NCBI GenBank assembly: GCA_002699585.1
Contig: PABP01000014.1
Location: 310,001-374,000, forward strand
Length of the DNA stretch: 64,000 bases
Direction of reading: 5' to 3'
Source: Anaerolineaceae bacterium
GTDB lineage: Bacteria; Chloroflexota; Anaerolineae; Aggregatilineales; Phototrophicaceae
Both the position numbers and the translations under genes were made by a program. Positions 51,790 through 59,589 of this stretch are shown here, in pieces (the stretch's first letter is position 1; each line of letters begins with the position of its first letter). The notes under the pieces were generated by a model. It made no database searches and was not told the DNA's origin. It worked only from the letters and a program-made list of their open reading frames with translations.

Positions 51790-51860
51790 GGCCGCAGCGT
51801 ACTGCGGCCCTACGCATCGCAAATGCAAATTCTGGGCAAGGCAGCGCCTTGCCCCTACGG
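51790..51860. repeat. Two palindromic repeats with CCCTACG edges
   Basis: GGCCGCAG-CGTA-CTGCGGCC (51790-51809) is followed by CTACG. GGGCAAGGC-AGC-GCCTTGCCC (51834-51854) is followed by CTACGG. Each is a perfect stem of 8-9 base pairs, and each ends in the shared CCTACG motif. The pair lies between the MITE-like element and the M29 gene. Confidence 0.7.
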
Positions 51861-51877
51861 TTCGTTATGGATGTGGC

Positions 51878-53131
51878 TTAGATGTCAAAGGCCCATTCGC
51901 CATCGCGCATGACCGGCTCTGACGAGCCATCGGCTTTGATACCGTCGATCTGCATTTCGCCGCTGCCAATCATGAAATCGGTATGGACGAGGCTGCTGTT
52001 GCCGCCAGCGGCTTCATAGTCCTCTTCGCTCATGAAGGGGCCATTTTTCATGGTGTTGTGATAGGCCGCGCCCAGGGCCACATGGCAGGAGGCATTCTCA
52101 TCGAACAGGGTGTTATAGAAGAGCGTGCCCAACTGCGAAATCGGTGAGCTATGCGGGACCAGAGCAATTTCGCCCAGGTGGGTCGCCCCTTCGTCGATTT
52201 CCAGCATTTTGCGCAGGGTGGCCTCGCCCTTAGCGGCTTTCACATCAACGACTTTGCCGCCTTTGAAGGTCAACGAGAAGTCATCAATCATGGTGCCACT
52301 ATAGATAAGCGGCATGGTCGCCGTGAGCGTGCCATCGACGCGGGCACGATGCGGCATAGTAAAGACTTCTTCGGTTGGGATGTTGGGCATGTAGTGACGG
52401 CCATCCTGAGTAGTATCGCCGCCACCCAGCCAGATATGGTTGTCGGCCAGCCCCAAAGTGAGGTCGGTGCCGGGGGCGATGAATTTCAGAGAGGTGTATT
52501 GCTTGTCGGTCAGGGCCTTGGCGCGGTTGATAAGCGCCTGCGAATGGGTTTTCCAAGCCGCCACCGGGTCATCCTCGAACATACGCGTCACCTGGAAGAT
52601 CATCTCCCACAGCTTGGCGACTCGTTCGTCTTCCGGCAGGTTGGGTAGGACTTTATCAGCCCAGGGTTGGAACGACGCCGATGCAAGGCTCCAGGTGCCA
52701 ATGCCCTGGTTCCACAGCTTGCGAGTAGGTTGGCGCAGAGCAGCGGCTGTCGCCCGATAGGTGGCGATTTTCTGGGCATCCTGGCCCTCTAGCAGCGATG
52801 GATCAGCAACGCGCAATGAAAATGCAGAGCCACCCTCTTCGATGACTTGGTGCAGGGCTTTGGCGTTCCACTCGTTGGCTTCCGTAAAGCTATCATCCGG
52901 GGCGTGCTCCAGGCGAATCTTGAACTCTTGTTCATCGGCCCAGTTGACAATGACGTGGCGTGCCCCGGCATCATAGGCGCTGGCGACAATATAGCGGCAC
53001 AGACGCAAGATCGTCGGATCATCGGTCACAGGGGCATTAAAGACCAACTTCTTGCCCGGTTCAACGTTCGCGCCGACGCGCACCAGCACATCGGCGTAAT
53101 TTTTGAGGGCGGCATCAAAATCGTAGGACAT
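51878..53131 (-). CDS. M29-family aminopeptidase (AmpS/aminopeptidase T type)
   Basis: The 417-residue protein is a dinuclear-metal aminopeptidase of family M29. Metal ligands are visible as Glu in IPTEEVFTMPHRARVDG, Glu in GEIALVPHSSP, His in NASCHVALGAAY, and His plus Asp in LVHTDFMIGSGEM. The GKKLVFNAP start and VNWADEQE block are also typical. The enzyme trims N-terminal residues from peptides in the cytoplasm. Length is normal. GAGA precedes the ATG. The gene is monocistronic and lies between the repeat cluster and the tail-tube gene. Confidence 0.92.
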   Translation of the reverse strand: MSYDFDAALKNYADVLVRVGANVEPGKKLVFNAPVTDDPTILRLCRYIVASAYDAGARHVIVNWADEQEFKIRLEHAPDDSFTEANEWNAKALHQVIEEGGSAFSLRVADPSLLEGQDAQKIATYRATAAALRQPTRKLWNQGIGTWSLASASFQPWADKVLPNLPEDERVAKLWEMIFQVTRMFEDDPVAAWKTHSQALINRAKALTDKQYTSLKFIAPGTDLTLGLADNHIWLGGGDTTQDGRHYMPNIPTEEVFTMPHRARVDGTLTATMPLIYSGTMIDDFSLTFKGGKVVDVKAAKGEATLRKMLEIDEGATHLGEIALVPHSSPISQLGTLFYNTLFDENASCHVALGAAYHNTMKNGPFMSEEDYEAAGGNSSLVHTDFMIGSGEMQIDGIKADGSSEPVMRDGEWAFDI

Positions 53132-53218
53132 GGGCTGTCTCGTTTCTATAGGCTGTAGTTAGGTTACGAGATTATAGCCAGTCAAACGCTAAATACCGTA
53201 GGACCAATACATAGGAAC

Positions 53219-53656
53219 TCAGTCAGACAGTTCGATGCGCTCTACAGCCAGGACGAGTTCTTCAATGGCGATATCGGTGCCTTTGGCATTCAAGGTGCTT
53301 AGTTCCCAACGAGCAGGCCAGGCCTCAAATAGGTTAAAGCGCGACACTTCTTCGCGATTTTCGTTTAAGAGGAGAATCGACACGGCGCGGCGGTCAACCG
53401 CACCATCAATTATTTGCTGGCGCCACTGGTACAGATCATTGTTGCCAATGTAACCGCGCTTGAGCGTCACATCGCCGTATTTTTGCAGGCCGGGTAGCTT
53501 ACGCACCGCCGCTGAACGATCATTGCCGGAGCGAAACAGCAGCACTTCCGTTTCCGAACTGAGGCCGCTGACGCTGAGGAACGCGCTGGATTCCATCCCG
53601 TCGATTTCCACAATAAAATTAAATTGCCCAATGGGGTCTTGTTCACGACGTGCCAT
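53219..53656 (-). CDS. Phage tail tube-type protein (TIGR02241/gp19 family), orphan
   Basis: The 145-residue protein matches the tube proteins of contractile phage tails and extracellular contractile injection systems. It reads DPIGQFNFIVEIDGMESSAFLSVSGLSSETEV at the start, RKLPGLQKYGDVTLKRGYIGNNDLYQWRQQI in the middle, and WPARWELSTLNAKGTDIAIEELVLAVERIEL at the end. These are the hallmarks of the Afp1/Pvc1/Hcp-like beta-barrel monomer. No sheath, baseplate, spike, ATPase or other tail gene is in the window. GGGAGAG precedes the ATG. It could be a domesticated or displaced component of a system elsewhere in the genome. Confidence 0.88.
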   Translation of the reverse strand: MARREQDPIGQFNFIVEIDGMESSAFLSVSGLSSETEVLLFRSGNDRSAAVRKLPGLQKYGDVTLKRGYIGNNDLYQWRQQIIDGAVDRRAVSILLLNENREEVSRFNLFEAWPARWELSTLNAKGTDIAIEELVLAVERIELSD

Positions 53657-53804
53657 GATATGCTCTCCCTATATATTAAGTTTGCGAATTGGAGATTTAA
53701 CTGATGTATTCAGCATAGCATGGCTGTGCCCGATGCTTGCCTATCAGCGTCGAGATCGTTATGGCATCTTTACAGGTTGTAGCTATTGGGAGACTAAAAT
53801 AGCA

Positions 53805-54272
53805 TTACTGTAAAGAATATTCTGTAATGCGGCTGCCATTTATTTCATAGAGGGGTATGCATTTATCGTAACCCGCATAGGGTTGCAAATCCGGCAGATT
53901 ACAATCGACGTCCATTAGCATCCTGGCGGCTTGCTCGTAACTATCCGCTACATGGATGCGGGTCTTTGCTGCACTCAGGATAAGCTTGGTTACAAAAGCG
54001 ATAACATCGTTGGGGATATTCACAAACACCATCCAGCCCAACCCGGAATGTGCCAGTGTCTGTTTTGTCGCTTTAATGGCTCTGGGGACATTTTTAGGGA
54101 AATCCGTGAGCTGTTTTTCTTCAATGATGAGGTGCAGCAGTGGTGTGTCGGCTTCGTTAATGATTTGCTCGCCGACGATAGCTATTTGTTCCAGTTCTTC
54201 AATGAGTATGTGGCCTATAACTTCTAAAAGCACGACTTTGTCTTTGATAAGCCAACTAATTTTTGCAGGCAT
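53805..54272 (-). CDS. Small STAS/SpoIIAA-like protein (paralog E)
   Basis: The 155-residue protein begins MPAKISWLIKDKVVLLEVIGHILIEELEQIAIVGE, followed by PLLHLIIEEKQLTDFPKNV, a helix, the strand GWMVFVNIPNDVIAFV and the final block ADSYEQAARMLM. The I-x-G-x-I-x-x-E-E-L and closing Y-E-Q-A-x-x-M-L pattern is that of SpoIIAA/STAS-like domains and of the other four small paralogs here. About 30 extra C-terminal residues (DLQPYAGYDKCIPLYEINGSRITEY) are unique to this copy. AGGG precedes the ATG. Monocistronic, AT-richer than its neighbours. Confidence 0.6.
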   Translation of the reverse strand: MPAKISWLIKDKVVLLEVIGHILIEELEQIAIVGEQIINEADTPLLHLIIEEKQLTDFPKNVPRAIKATKQTLAHSGLGWMVFVNIPNDVIAFVTKLILSAAKTRIHVADSYEQAARMLMDVDCNLPDLQPYAGYDKCIPLYEINGSRITEYSLQ

Positions 54273-54448
54273 AGATTTACCCTATAAAAACCAACGACAA
54301 TCTTCATCTTAGTAGAAAATATTCAAAGTAATGACAAAGATTGCACAGTGCTCATTTTTAGCATCCCTGTTGCGGGTAGCCACCTCGAAAGAAAATTAGC
54401 GCTTGCCGCATCATAACAATGACCCAAAAGAGAGGATGAGGCACGATT

Positions 54449-54838
54449 ATGGCAAACATGACAACAGTCACATCGCCGACTGAAAGCCATACGAGCAACA
54501 CGCTGGTTGTCTATGGCACACCCGCCTGTCCGATGGTCTATCCGCTGCGGTCGGCGTTGGACAGCACCAAGGTCCCCTATGATTACATCAACATATGGGA
54601 AGATGAGCATGCTCGCCAGCGCGTGCGCGAGATCAACGATGGCAACGAAACCGTGCCGACGCTGGTGTTCCCGGATGGCAGCACCCTGACCGAACCCAGC
54701 ACAGGCGACCTGGACGCCAAGCTCAAGGGGATGGGCTATTCCCTGGGGCTGATGGGGTTCATTCGTGGTAACTTTATCTGGATTGTGACAGGTTCCGTGA
54801 TTTTCTTTGGCATTCTGCGCTTTTTAGAGCTGATCTAA
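54449..54838 (+). CDS. Membrane-anchored glutaredoxin-like protein
   Basis: The 129-residue protein has an ~18-residue polar N-terminal extension, then a glutaredoxin fold. Active-site Cys27 lies in VVYGTPACPMVYPLRSAL (CPMV, one Cys only) and the cis-Pro loop in NETVPTLVFPDGSTLTEPS. A C-terminal hydrophobic helix (FIWIVTGSVIFFGILRFLELI) anchors it. The TVPT and DGSTLTEPS motifs place it near actinobacterial/Chloroflexota mycoredoxin-like glutaredoxins, though those usually have a CxxC. GAGGATGAGG precedes the ATG. It converges on the DUF1152 gene with a four-base overlap. Confidence 0.85.
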   Translation: MANMTTVTSPTESHTSNTLVVYGTPACPMVYPLRSALDSTKVPYDYINIWEDEHARQRVREINDGNETVPTLVFPDGSTLTEPSTGDLDAKLKGMGYSLGLMGFIRGNFIWIVTGSVIFFGILRFLELI

Positions 54839-55854
54839 TAGGGTAAAGGCTTGTTATGACGCGCTTTGCTCATCAGCATGGCGCGTAGCTTGATGGTCTG
54901 GGCATGCGCTTCCTGAATGCTAGCCGTGCCCTCAATGGCCTTACGCAATAAGCTGCGACGTGCGACTGCCTCAGCATCAAAGAACCAGTACAGGCTCATC
55001 AATGGCGAAACGTAGACTTCCAACGGCAGATAGTCATGGTAGAGGTGATAATTGCCAAACGCGCCCAAGGTCGCGCTGACGATACGCATGTTGATCTGGC
55101 TTTTATAGTGTGAAGGCTGTTCCCAGACGTAGCGACAGGCCGCTTCGTATTGCTCATAAACAGGCATCTTGCGGGTAAGCGCACACGAGCCATAAAAGGC
55201 ATCTTCAACGATGAGCGCGGCCATATTGGCCAGGGCGTTATGGTGGCTGACTTCCAGTTCGGAGCCAAAGCCAATGCAGGCCAGTATTTTGGTCGGAATG
55301 TCGAGATCAAAGGTGGCCGCTAGTGAAATGGTATCTTCCAGCAGCGTTCCAGCCCCAGCTTCATCACCGATCATCAGCGAATCCACGCCGCCATCGACCA
55401 GGATGAGCGTATCAATCTGAAGATGGTCAACCAACTGCTGATACAGCTCCATCAGCAAACTCGGACCCACTTTGGCGAACATCCAGATGGTAATGTCTTC
55501 TTCATAGGTTTCTTTAAACCAGCGCGATAGATAGCCTTCTGGGAAGTAACCATGATTGAAATCATAAGGCACACCCGCTTTGGCCCCAGCCAACAACCCA
55601 TCGCGTAGCACCTCGACCTCGCTATAATGGCTGACGATTTCCACAGGTGAAAAGCTATAATTGGCGAGATGCACATTCTTGCCCATGTCCCGCAGCGTGA
55701 AGTAAATCGGTAGGCCACAAAATACATCGAAGCCCCCACCGGCCCCGGCAATCAGAATATTCTGGCTATTTTCCAGCAGATGGTTGATGGGCAAATTCAG
55801 TTGCACGTCTACACCTTTATGACTTAACTGACAAATTTTCTCGGTGACGATCAC
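54835..55854 (-). CDS. DUF1152 protein, coupled to SHMT-like gene
   Basis: The 339-residue protein matches DUF1152. It has the N-terminal nucleotide-binding-like loop NILIAGAGGGFDVFCGLPIYFTLRDMGKNVHLANYSF, the acidic block IDTLILVDGGVDSLMIGDEAGAGTLLEDTIS, and the segment ACIGFGSELEVSHHNALANMA. The G-A-G-G-G-F-D loop suggests phosphate or nucleotide binding. No activity is known for the family. It starts with GTG inside the stop of the SHMT-like gene (GTGA, four-base overlap), so the two are surely co-translated and likely act together. Confidence 0.85.
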   Translation of the reverse strand: MIVTEKICQLSHKGVDVQLNLPINHLLENSQNILIAGAGGGFDVFCGLPIYFTLRDMGKNVHLANYSFSPVEIVSHYSEVEVLRDGLLAGAKAGVPYDFNHGYFPEGYLSRWFKETYEEDITIWMFAKVGPSLLMELYQQLVDHLQIDTLILVDGGVDSLMIGDEAGAGTLLEDTISLAATFDLDIPTKILACIGFGSELEVSHHNALANMAALIVEDAFYGSCALTRKMPVYEQYEAACRYVWEQPSHYKSQINMRIVSATLGAFGNYHLYHDYLPLEVYVSPLMSLYWFFDAEAVARRSLLRKAIEGTASIQEAHAQTIKLRAMLMSKARHNKPLPY

Positions 55855-57179
55855 GCATGGACGTAGCGCATGGTGTCAAAGGGTTGGCGGAAAGCAGCGA
55901 CTTCGGCAGTAATAGCGGCCAGGTCGCTATCAGTCTGAGTCGCACGCAAGATGAAATCAGCCACAGTCGGCATATCGGCCTCGGTCATACCCCAGCGAAC
56001 GACTTCGTTGGTCCCCAGGCGCAGACCATTGACGTCGTCCTCAACAGGCGCAATCGGTAAGCCGATGCCACAGCTCAGGATATTGGCCTGCCGCAGGCGC
56101 TTGGCCCATGTTTGACCGCCGCCATAGTCAGTGGCTTGCAAGGCGAATTGGTGCGACTGTGTATAGGGATGCTGGCTGTTTTGTGTCTGGAAGACGGGCA
56201 AGCCACGTTCTGCCAGTTCCGTCGCCAGGCGCTGGGCTGTACTGACCATCACGCTGGCGTAGTCCTGGCCATAATCGCGCCAATCGAGCAGGGTGATGGC
56301 TAGAGCCGCCGAGTTACCCGCGTCGAAGTTGGCTGTCAGGCCGGGATAAGCAATCGCATCGACTCGCTCGGCGATCTCAGCATCGTGGGTCACCAGCAAG
56401 CCAGCAGCAGGTCCGCCGAGGCTTTTATAGGTGCTCATGGTCATCAGATGCGCGCCCAGCGCCAGCGGATTTTCCCAGGCGTTCCCAGCGATGATGCCCG
56501 ACAGGTGAGCCGCATCGAACAGCACTTTCGCGCCGATGGTATCCGCAATGGCACGGACCTCGGCAACCGGATGCGGGTTCAGGTTTAGGCTACCGCCGAT
56601 GGTAATCAGCCTGGGTTTTGCCTCGTGAGCAAGTGCGTTGAGGGCATCCAGATCGACCGTATACGTGGCGGCATCAATCGGCGCGTGCAGAATGTTGAGG
56701 CCATAGAGGCCAGCGGCCCCGGCACGATGATGCGTTACATGGCCAGCGATAGTCGGCGGCGGCGTGATAATCGTATCCCCCGGTTGGCAGGTGGCCATAA
56801 AAGCGTACAGATTGGCAATCGCCCCCGATGGCACTCGAATTTCGGCATAATCGGCCTGGAAAATTTCACAGGCCAGGCCTGCCGCCAGCATCTCGATGCG
56901 CTCAATGCCTTCCAGGCCCATTTCATATTTATCACCCGGATAACCCAGCGAGGGCCGTCCCAACCCCTGCGACAGCACCGCTTCCGCACGCGGGTTCATA
57001 GCATTGGTGCCAGGGTTGAGATTGATGCAGTCCTGCTCATGAATTTGTCGATTTTCGTCGATACGAGTCAAGATTTCATTATAGATGGCGTCCGACGAGT
57101 GGCTGAGCTGCTGCGCGGTGTAGTCCGCAATCGCATTTTCGATGTCGCTATCGACCCATTGGCGTGATGTGTATCCCAT
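55851..57179 (-). CDS. SHMT-fold PLP enzyme, divergent paralog of glyA
   Basis: The 442-residue protein has the serine hydroxymethyltransferase fold. PLP residues are kept: Lys252 in MSTYKSLGGPAAG, Asp222/His225 in VLFDAAHLSGI, His147 in TIAGHVTHH, and the carboxylate-binding Arg in GLRLGTNEVVRWGM. But the folate-site motif IELIASENYTS of true SHMT is replaced by CINLNPGTNAMNP, so the catalytic Glu that contacts tetrahydrofolate is absent, while the GYPGDKYEMG segment corresponds to GYPGxRYYGG. A folate-independent lyase, aldolase or racemase is more likely than GlyA. AAAGGA precedes the ATG. It overlaps DUF1152 and is divergent from the F420_ligase gene. Confidence 0.85.
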   Translation of the reverse strand: MGYTSRQWVDSDIENAIADYTAQQLSHSSDAIYNEILTRIDENRQIHEQDCINLNPGTNAMNPRAEAVLSQGLGRPSLGYPGDKYEMGLEGIERIEMLAAGLACEIFQADYAEIRVPSGAIANLYAFMATCQPGDTIITPPPTIAGHVTHHRAGAAGLYGLNILHAPIDAATYTVDLDALNALAHEAKPRLITIGGSLNLNPHPVAEVRAIADTIGAKVLFDAAHLSGIIAGNAWENPLALGAHLMTMSTYKSLGGPAAGLLVTHDAEIAERVDAIAYPGLTANFDAGNSAALAITLLDWRDYGQDYASVMVSTAQRLATELAERGLPVFQTQNSQHPYTQSHQFALQATDYGGGQTWAKRLRQANILSCGIGLPIAPVEDDVNGLRLGTNEVVRWGMTEADMPTVADFILRATQTDSDLAAITAEVAAFRQPFDTMRYVHA

Positions 57180-57368
57180 CGCTGTGTGCGTCCTTTGGTA
57201 GATGTGATGCCATGCTCGAAGTAAGTGAATGATAGCTCAAAAACGGGCCTCAGCCAGCAAGAATCAGCACTGTTTGGACACCTATCTACCGTTGGCAAAC
57301 GCCTTATGGTACGATGTCCGCCTAAAGTCCAAAGAGAACCCATCCACAGCCCAGAAAGACATTACCCA

Positions 57369-58211
57369 ATGCCCAATACGCTCAATGTGATCCCGGTGCG
57401 CGCGCCGATACAGCAAACGCCCTTCCCCCTCGTCGATACCATTGCTGATGCCCTGGCGGAGACTGGCCAATCCCTACAAGATGGGGATGTGTTGGCGGTC
57501 AGCAGCAAGTACGTCGCCATCGCGGAAAATCGCATCGTCACGTTGGCAGATGTCCTCCCTGGCGACCAGGCCCATGCGTTGGCCGAGCGCTATAACATGG
57601 ATGCTTATATGGCGCAGTTGGTCATCGATGAAGCCGACCACATCTTCGGCGGCATCCCGATGGGGTATCTACTGACGTGGCGCAGCGGTATTATCGCGCC
57701 CAACGCCGGCATCGACCGCAGCAACATTCCCAATGGGCTAGCCGTACTGCTGCCGGAGCATCCTTATGACAGCGCCCATGATCTGCGCGATGCCTTGTAT
57801 GAGCGTTTCGGCGTCAAGGTGGGCATCATCCTGACTGATAGCTGGCTGGTTCCGGGCCGTTGGGGCACGACTGGCGTGGCGCTGGCTGCTGCCGGGTTCA
57901 GCCCGACACAAGATGAACGCGGCAAAGAAGACCTGTTCGGCAACCCGATGGCCGTCACCGTACGCGGCATCGCAGATTCCCTGAGCATCTGTGCCCAGAC
58001 GGTCATGGGCGAGCGCGACGAAGCCACTCCGCTGGCCATCATTCGCGGCGCAGACGTTCAGATGACCGATGCGCGCATCACGCAGGATGATGTGTCGATC
58101 CCCTGGGAGATGTGCATCTATGTCGAATCCTTAACGCTGGGCCTGCTGCCAGATGGCGCTCCTCGTGAATCGCTGACGGCCAAACTCAGCAAGCGCGATA
58201 AGACAGTCTAG
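57369..58211 (+). CDS. F420_ligase-family (CofE-like) protein, divergent
   Basis: The 280-residue protein belongs to the CofE/F420:gamma-glutamyl ligase family, which adds glutamate to F420-0. Recognisable segments are IPVRAPIQQTPFPLVDTIADAL, the VLAVSSKYVAIAENR strand, AVLLPEHPYDSA, KVGIILTDSW, RGIADSLSICAQTVMGERDEATPLAIIRGADV and the C-terminal TLGLL block. The usual TDSHGRPWRxG block reads TDSWLVPGRWGTTG, a local change near the active site, so the exact substrate is uncertain. Its 189-base upstream gap with the SHMT-like gene contains the divergent promoters. The frame is open to 57225; I use the ATG at 57369. Confidence 0.8.
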   Translation: MPNTLNVIPVRAPIQQTPFPLVDTIADALAETGQSLQDGDVLAVSSKYVAIAENRIVTLADVLPGDQAHALAERYNMDAYMAQLVIDEADHIFGGIPMGYLLTWRSGIIAPNAGIDRSNIPNGLAVLLPEHPYDSAHDLRDALYERFGVKVGIILTDSWLVPGRWGTTGVALAAAGFSPTQDERGKEDLFGNPMAVTVRGIADSLSICAQTVMGERDEATPLAIIRGADVQMTDARITQDDVSIPWEMCIYVESLTLGLLPDGAPRESLTAKLSKRDKTV

Positions 58212-58218
58212 GAAAATC

Positions 58219-58256
58219 AAAAGAGCCGCCTATCGCAAGGTAGCTCTCTTTTTTCA
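58219..58256 (+). terminator. Rho-independent terminator after the CofE-like gene
   Basis: AAAGAGC...GCTCTCTTTTTT arms flank an ~18-base loop with mismatches; a T6 run follows. Confidence 0.6.
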
Positions 58257-58261
58257 CTATC

Positions 58262-58288
58262 GTAGGGGCGCGACATGTCGCGCCTTTT
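58262..58288. repeat. GTAGGGGCGCGACATG palindromic repeat / terminator
   Basis: GGCGCGACATGTCGCGCC (58267-58284) is a perfect 18-base palindrome preceded by GTAGG and followed by TTTTT. It shares its core with the terminator at 7201-7223. It may end both the CofE-like gene and, on the other strand, the pentapeptide gene. Confidence 0.75.
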
Positions 58289-58290
58289 TG

Positions 58291-58316
58291 TTGGTGATGC
58301 CTATTGGTGATGCCTA
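58291..58316. repeat. Perfect 13-bp tandem duplication at a stop codon
   Basis: TTGGTGATGCCTA occurs twice in direct succession (58291-58303 and 58304-58316). The second copy contains the stop codon of the pentapeptide gene (minus strand), so the duplication leaves that protein unchanged. Confidence 0.8.
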
Positions 58317-58760
58317 AACGTAGGCTGCCGGGCTGGAGCTGCTGCCCTTTTTGCCATCGGGCCAGGTGGTGTTCTCATCGAACTTGACGCCGCTGACATT
58401 GGCCCCGGTCAGGTTGGCATTGGTCAGGTTGGCACCATTGAGCACGACGTTGGTCATGTTGGCATTGGTCAGGCGCGTCCCCTGCAGGTTGGCGCCGCTC
58501 ATGTTGGCCATCGTCAGATTGGCCCCATTGAGGTCGGCAAAAGGCATCTGGACGACCTGGAGATCGGCTCCAGTCAGGTTGACGCTGCGCAGGATGGCCT
58601 CTTGCAAGTTGGAGGCCGCCATACGCACGCCGCGCATGTTCGAGCCTTCAAAGTCCAGGCGATGTAAATCCAGCGCACCCAGATCAATACCTGCTAGGCG
58701 GGGCTTGCTACCTGCCCCGATCAACGCGAGAACCAATTCTTTGCGTGAGATTTCAGCCAT
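58314..58760 (-). CDS. Pentapeptide-repeat protein
   Basis: The 148-residue protein consists mostly of A-(D/N)-L-x-x pentapeptides (about 40-130): GANLTMANMSGANLQGTRLTNANMTNVVLNGANLTNANLTGANVSG and similar. These form a right-handed quadrilateral beta-helix. The N-terminal ~25 residues and the C-terminal ~15 are not repetitive. The function is unknown; some relatives act as DNA mimics or quinolone-protection proteins, but most do not. GGGAGAG precedes the ATG. Transcribed on its own toward the palindromic terminator. Confidence 0.92.
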   Translation of the reverse strand: MAEISRKELVLALIGAGSKPRLAGIDLGALDLHRLDFEGSNMRGVRMAASNLQEAILRSVNLTGADLQVVQMPFADLNGANLTMANMSGANLQGTRLTNANMTNVVLNGANLTNANLTGANVSGVKFDENTTWPDGKKGSSSSPAAYV

Positions 58761-58903
58761 TTATTCTCTCTCCCGGTCGTAGGCAATGGTTTGCTCAGAC
58801 AATTCATGCCCCTATTGTATCATCAAGCGCGACAACTGGCTTGCTGCGGATGTCCTCAGATTACGCCAAATCCAGTTTGTACGCCAGCAAATGCCCACAA
58901 CGC

Positions 58904-59575
58904 TCAGTCGAATGCCGATTTAATCCGTGCGGCTTCGTTCAGATGGATAAAGTTGTGGCGCGTCGGGGGCATCAACAGCAGGCCTGCGACATTGCGTTTG
59001 CTCCAATAGTCGATGACACCGCTGGCTTCCGGCAGCACCGAATCGGATTGTCGCAAAGCCTGGATACGGCCTGCATCGACCTTTTTAGGCATATCCTCTG
59101 CCGATAATCCGGCAATGATCGTCTGTGTCCGGCGCCCAACGGCTGCGCGATAGGCCCGCAGCGCAGGGACATCCACCTGTTCATTGAGCAGAACCATGTC
59201 ACTGTCACTGATCTCGTTGCCCGTATGGGCGAAGGGTACGTTCAGCGCAGATTGCCAGTTCTCCGCATAGAACAGTTCCGGGGTGCCAGCCAGCAGGGCA
59301 TTCATGGTGATATCTTCAATGCGCGCCAGATGCAAGAAAATCCAGGCGAAGCTGTGCTCGAACTTTGCCGGAATACGGCGCGCATCGCTGTCAGAAATAC
59401 CCGTCCAGACCTCATCGGCATAGGACCACAAGCCAGATGGACCGACACCTGCCATATGCGTCATAGCATGATGCGCCAGCAGCAGTGGCTGCATCTGCGC
59501 GAAATCTTCCCCGGTGGGCAGTTTGTCGCGCAAGATACGTTGATTAGCATTCCACTGCTGCTGATTGGCATCCAT
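58904..59575 (-). CDS. DinB-like protein
   Basis: The 223-residue protein is helical and resembles the DinB_2 superfamily. The helix pair RDKLPTGEDFAQMQPLLLAHHAMTHMAGVGPSGLW carries a His cluster, KFEHSFAWIFLHLARIEDITMNALLAG is the second helix, and MPPTRHNFIHLNEAARIK is near the end with further His. The metal-binding triad of DinB enzymes is plausible but not certain. It lies 14 bases after the ilvD stop on the same strand, so read-through from ilvD is possible. No strong ribosome site precedes the ATG. Confidence 0.7.
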   Translation of the reverse strand: MDANQQQWNANQRILRDKLPTGEDFAQMQPLLLAHHAMTHMAGVGPSGLWSYADEVWTGISDSDARRIPAKFEHSFAWIFLHLARIEDITMNALLAGTPELFYAENWQSALNVPFAHTGNEISDSDMVLLNEQVDVPALRAYRAAVGRRTQTIIAGLSAEDMPKKVDAGRIQALRQSDSVLPEASGVIDYWSKRNVAGLLLMPPTRHNFIHLNEAARIKSAFD

Positions 59576-59589
59576 TTGGCTAAATCCGA

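Noticed and set aside
53219-53656. Prophage or injection-system island around the tail-tube gene
   Set aside because: Neighbours are an M29 aminopeptidase, a STAS-like protein, a glutaredoxin and housekeeping genes; no integrase, terminase, capsid or sheath gene is present.
55851-57179. Canonical serine hydroxymethyltransferase GlyA
   Set aside because: The ASEN folate-site motif is missing, so the name glyA is not given even though the PLP site is intact.
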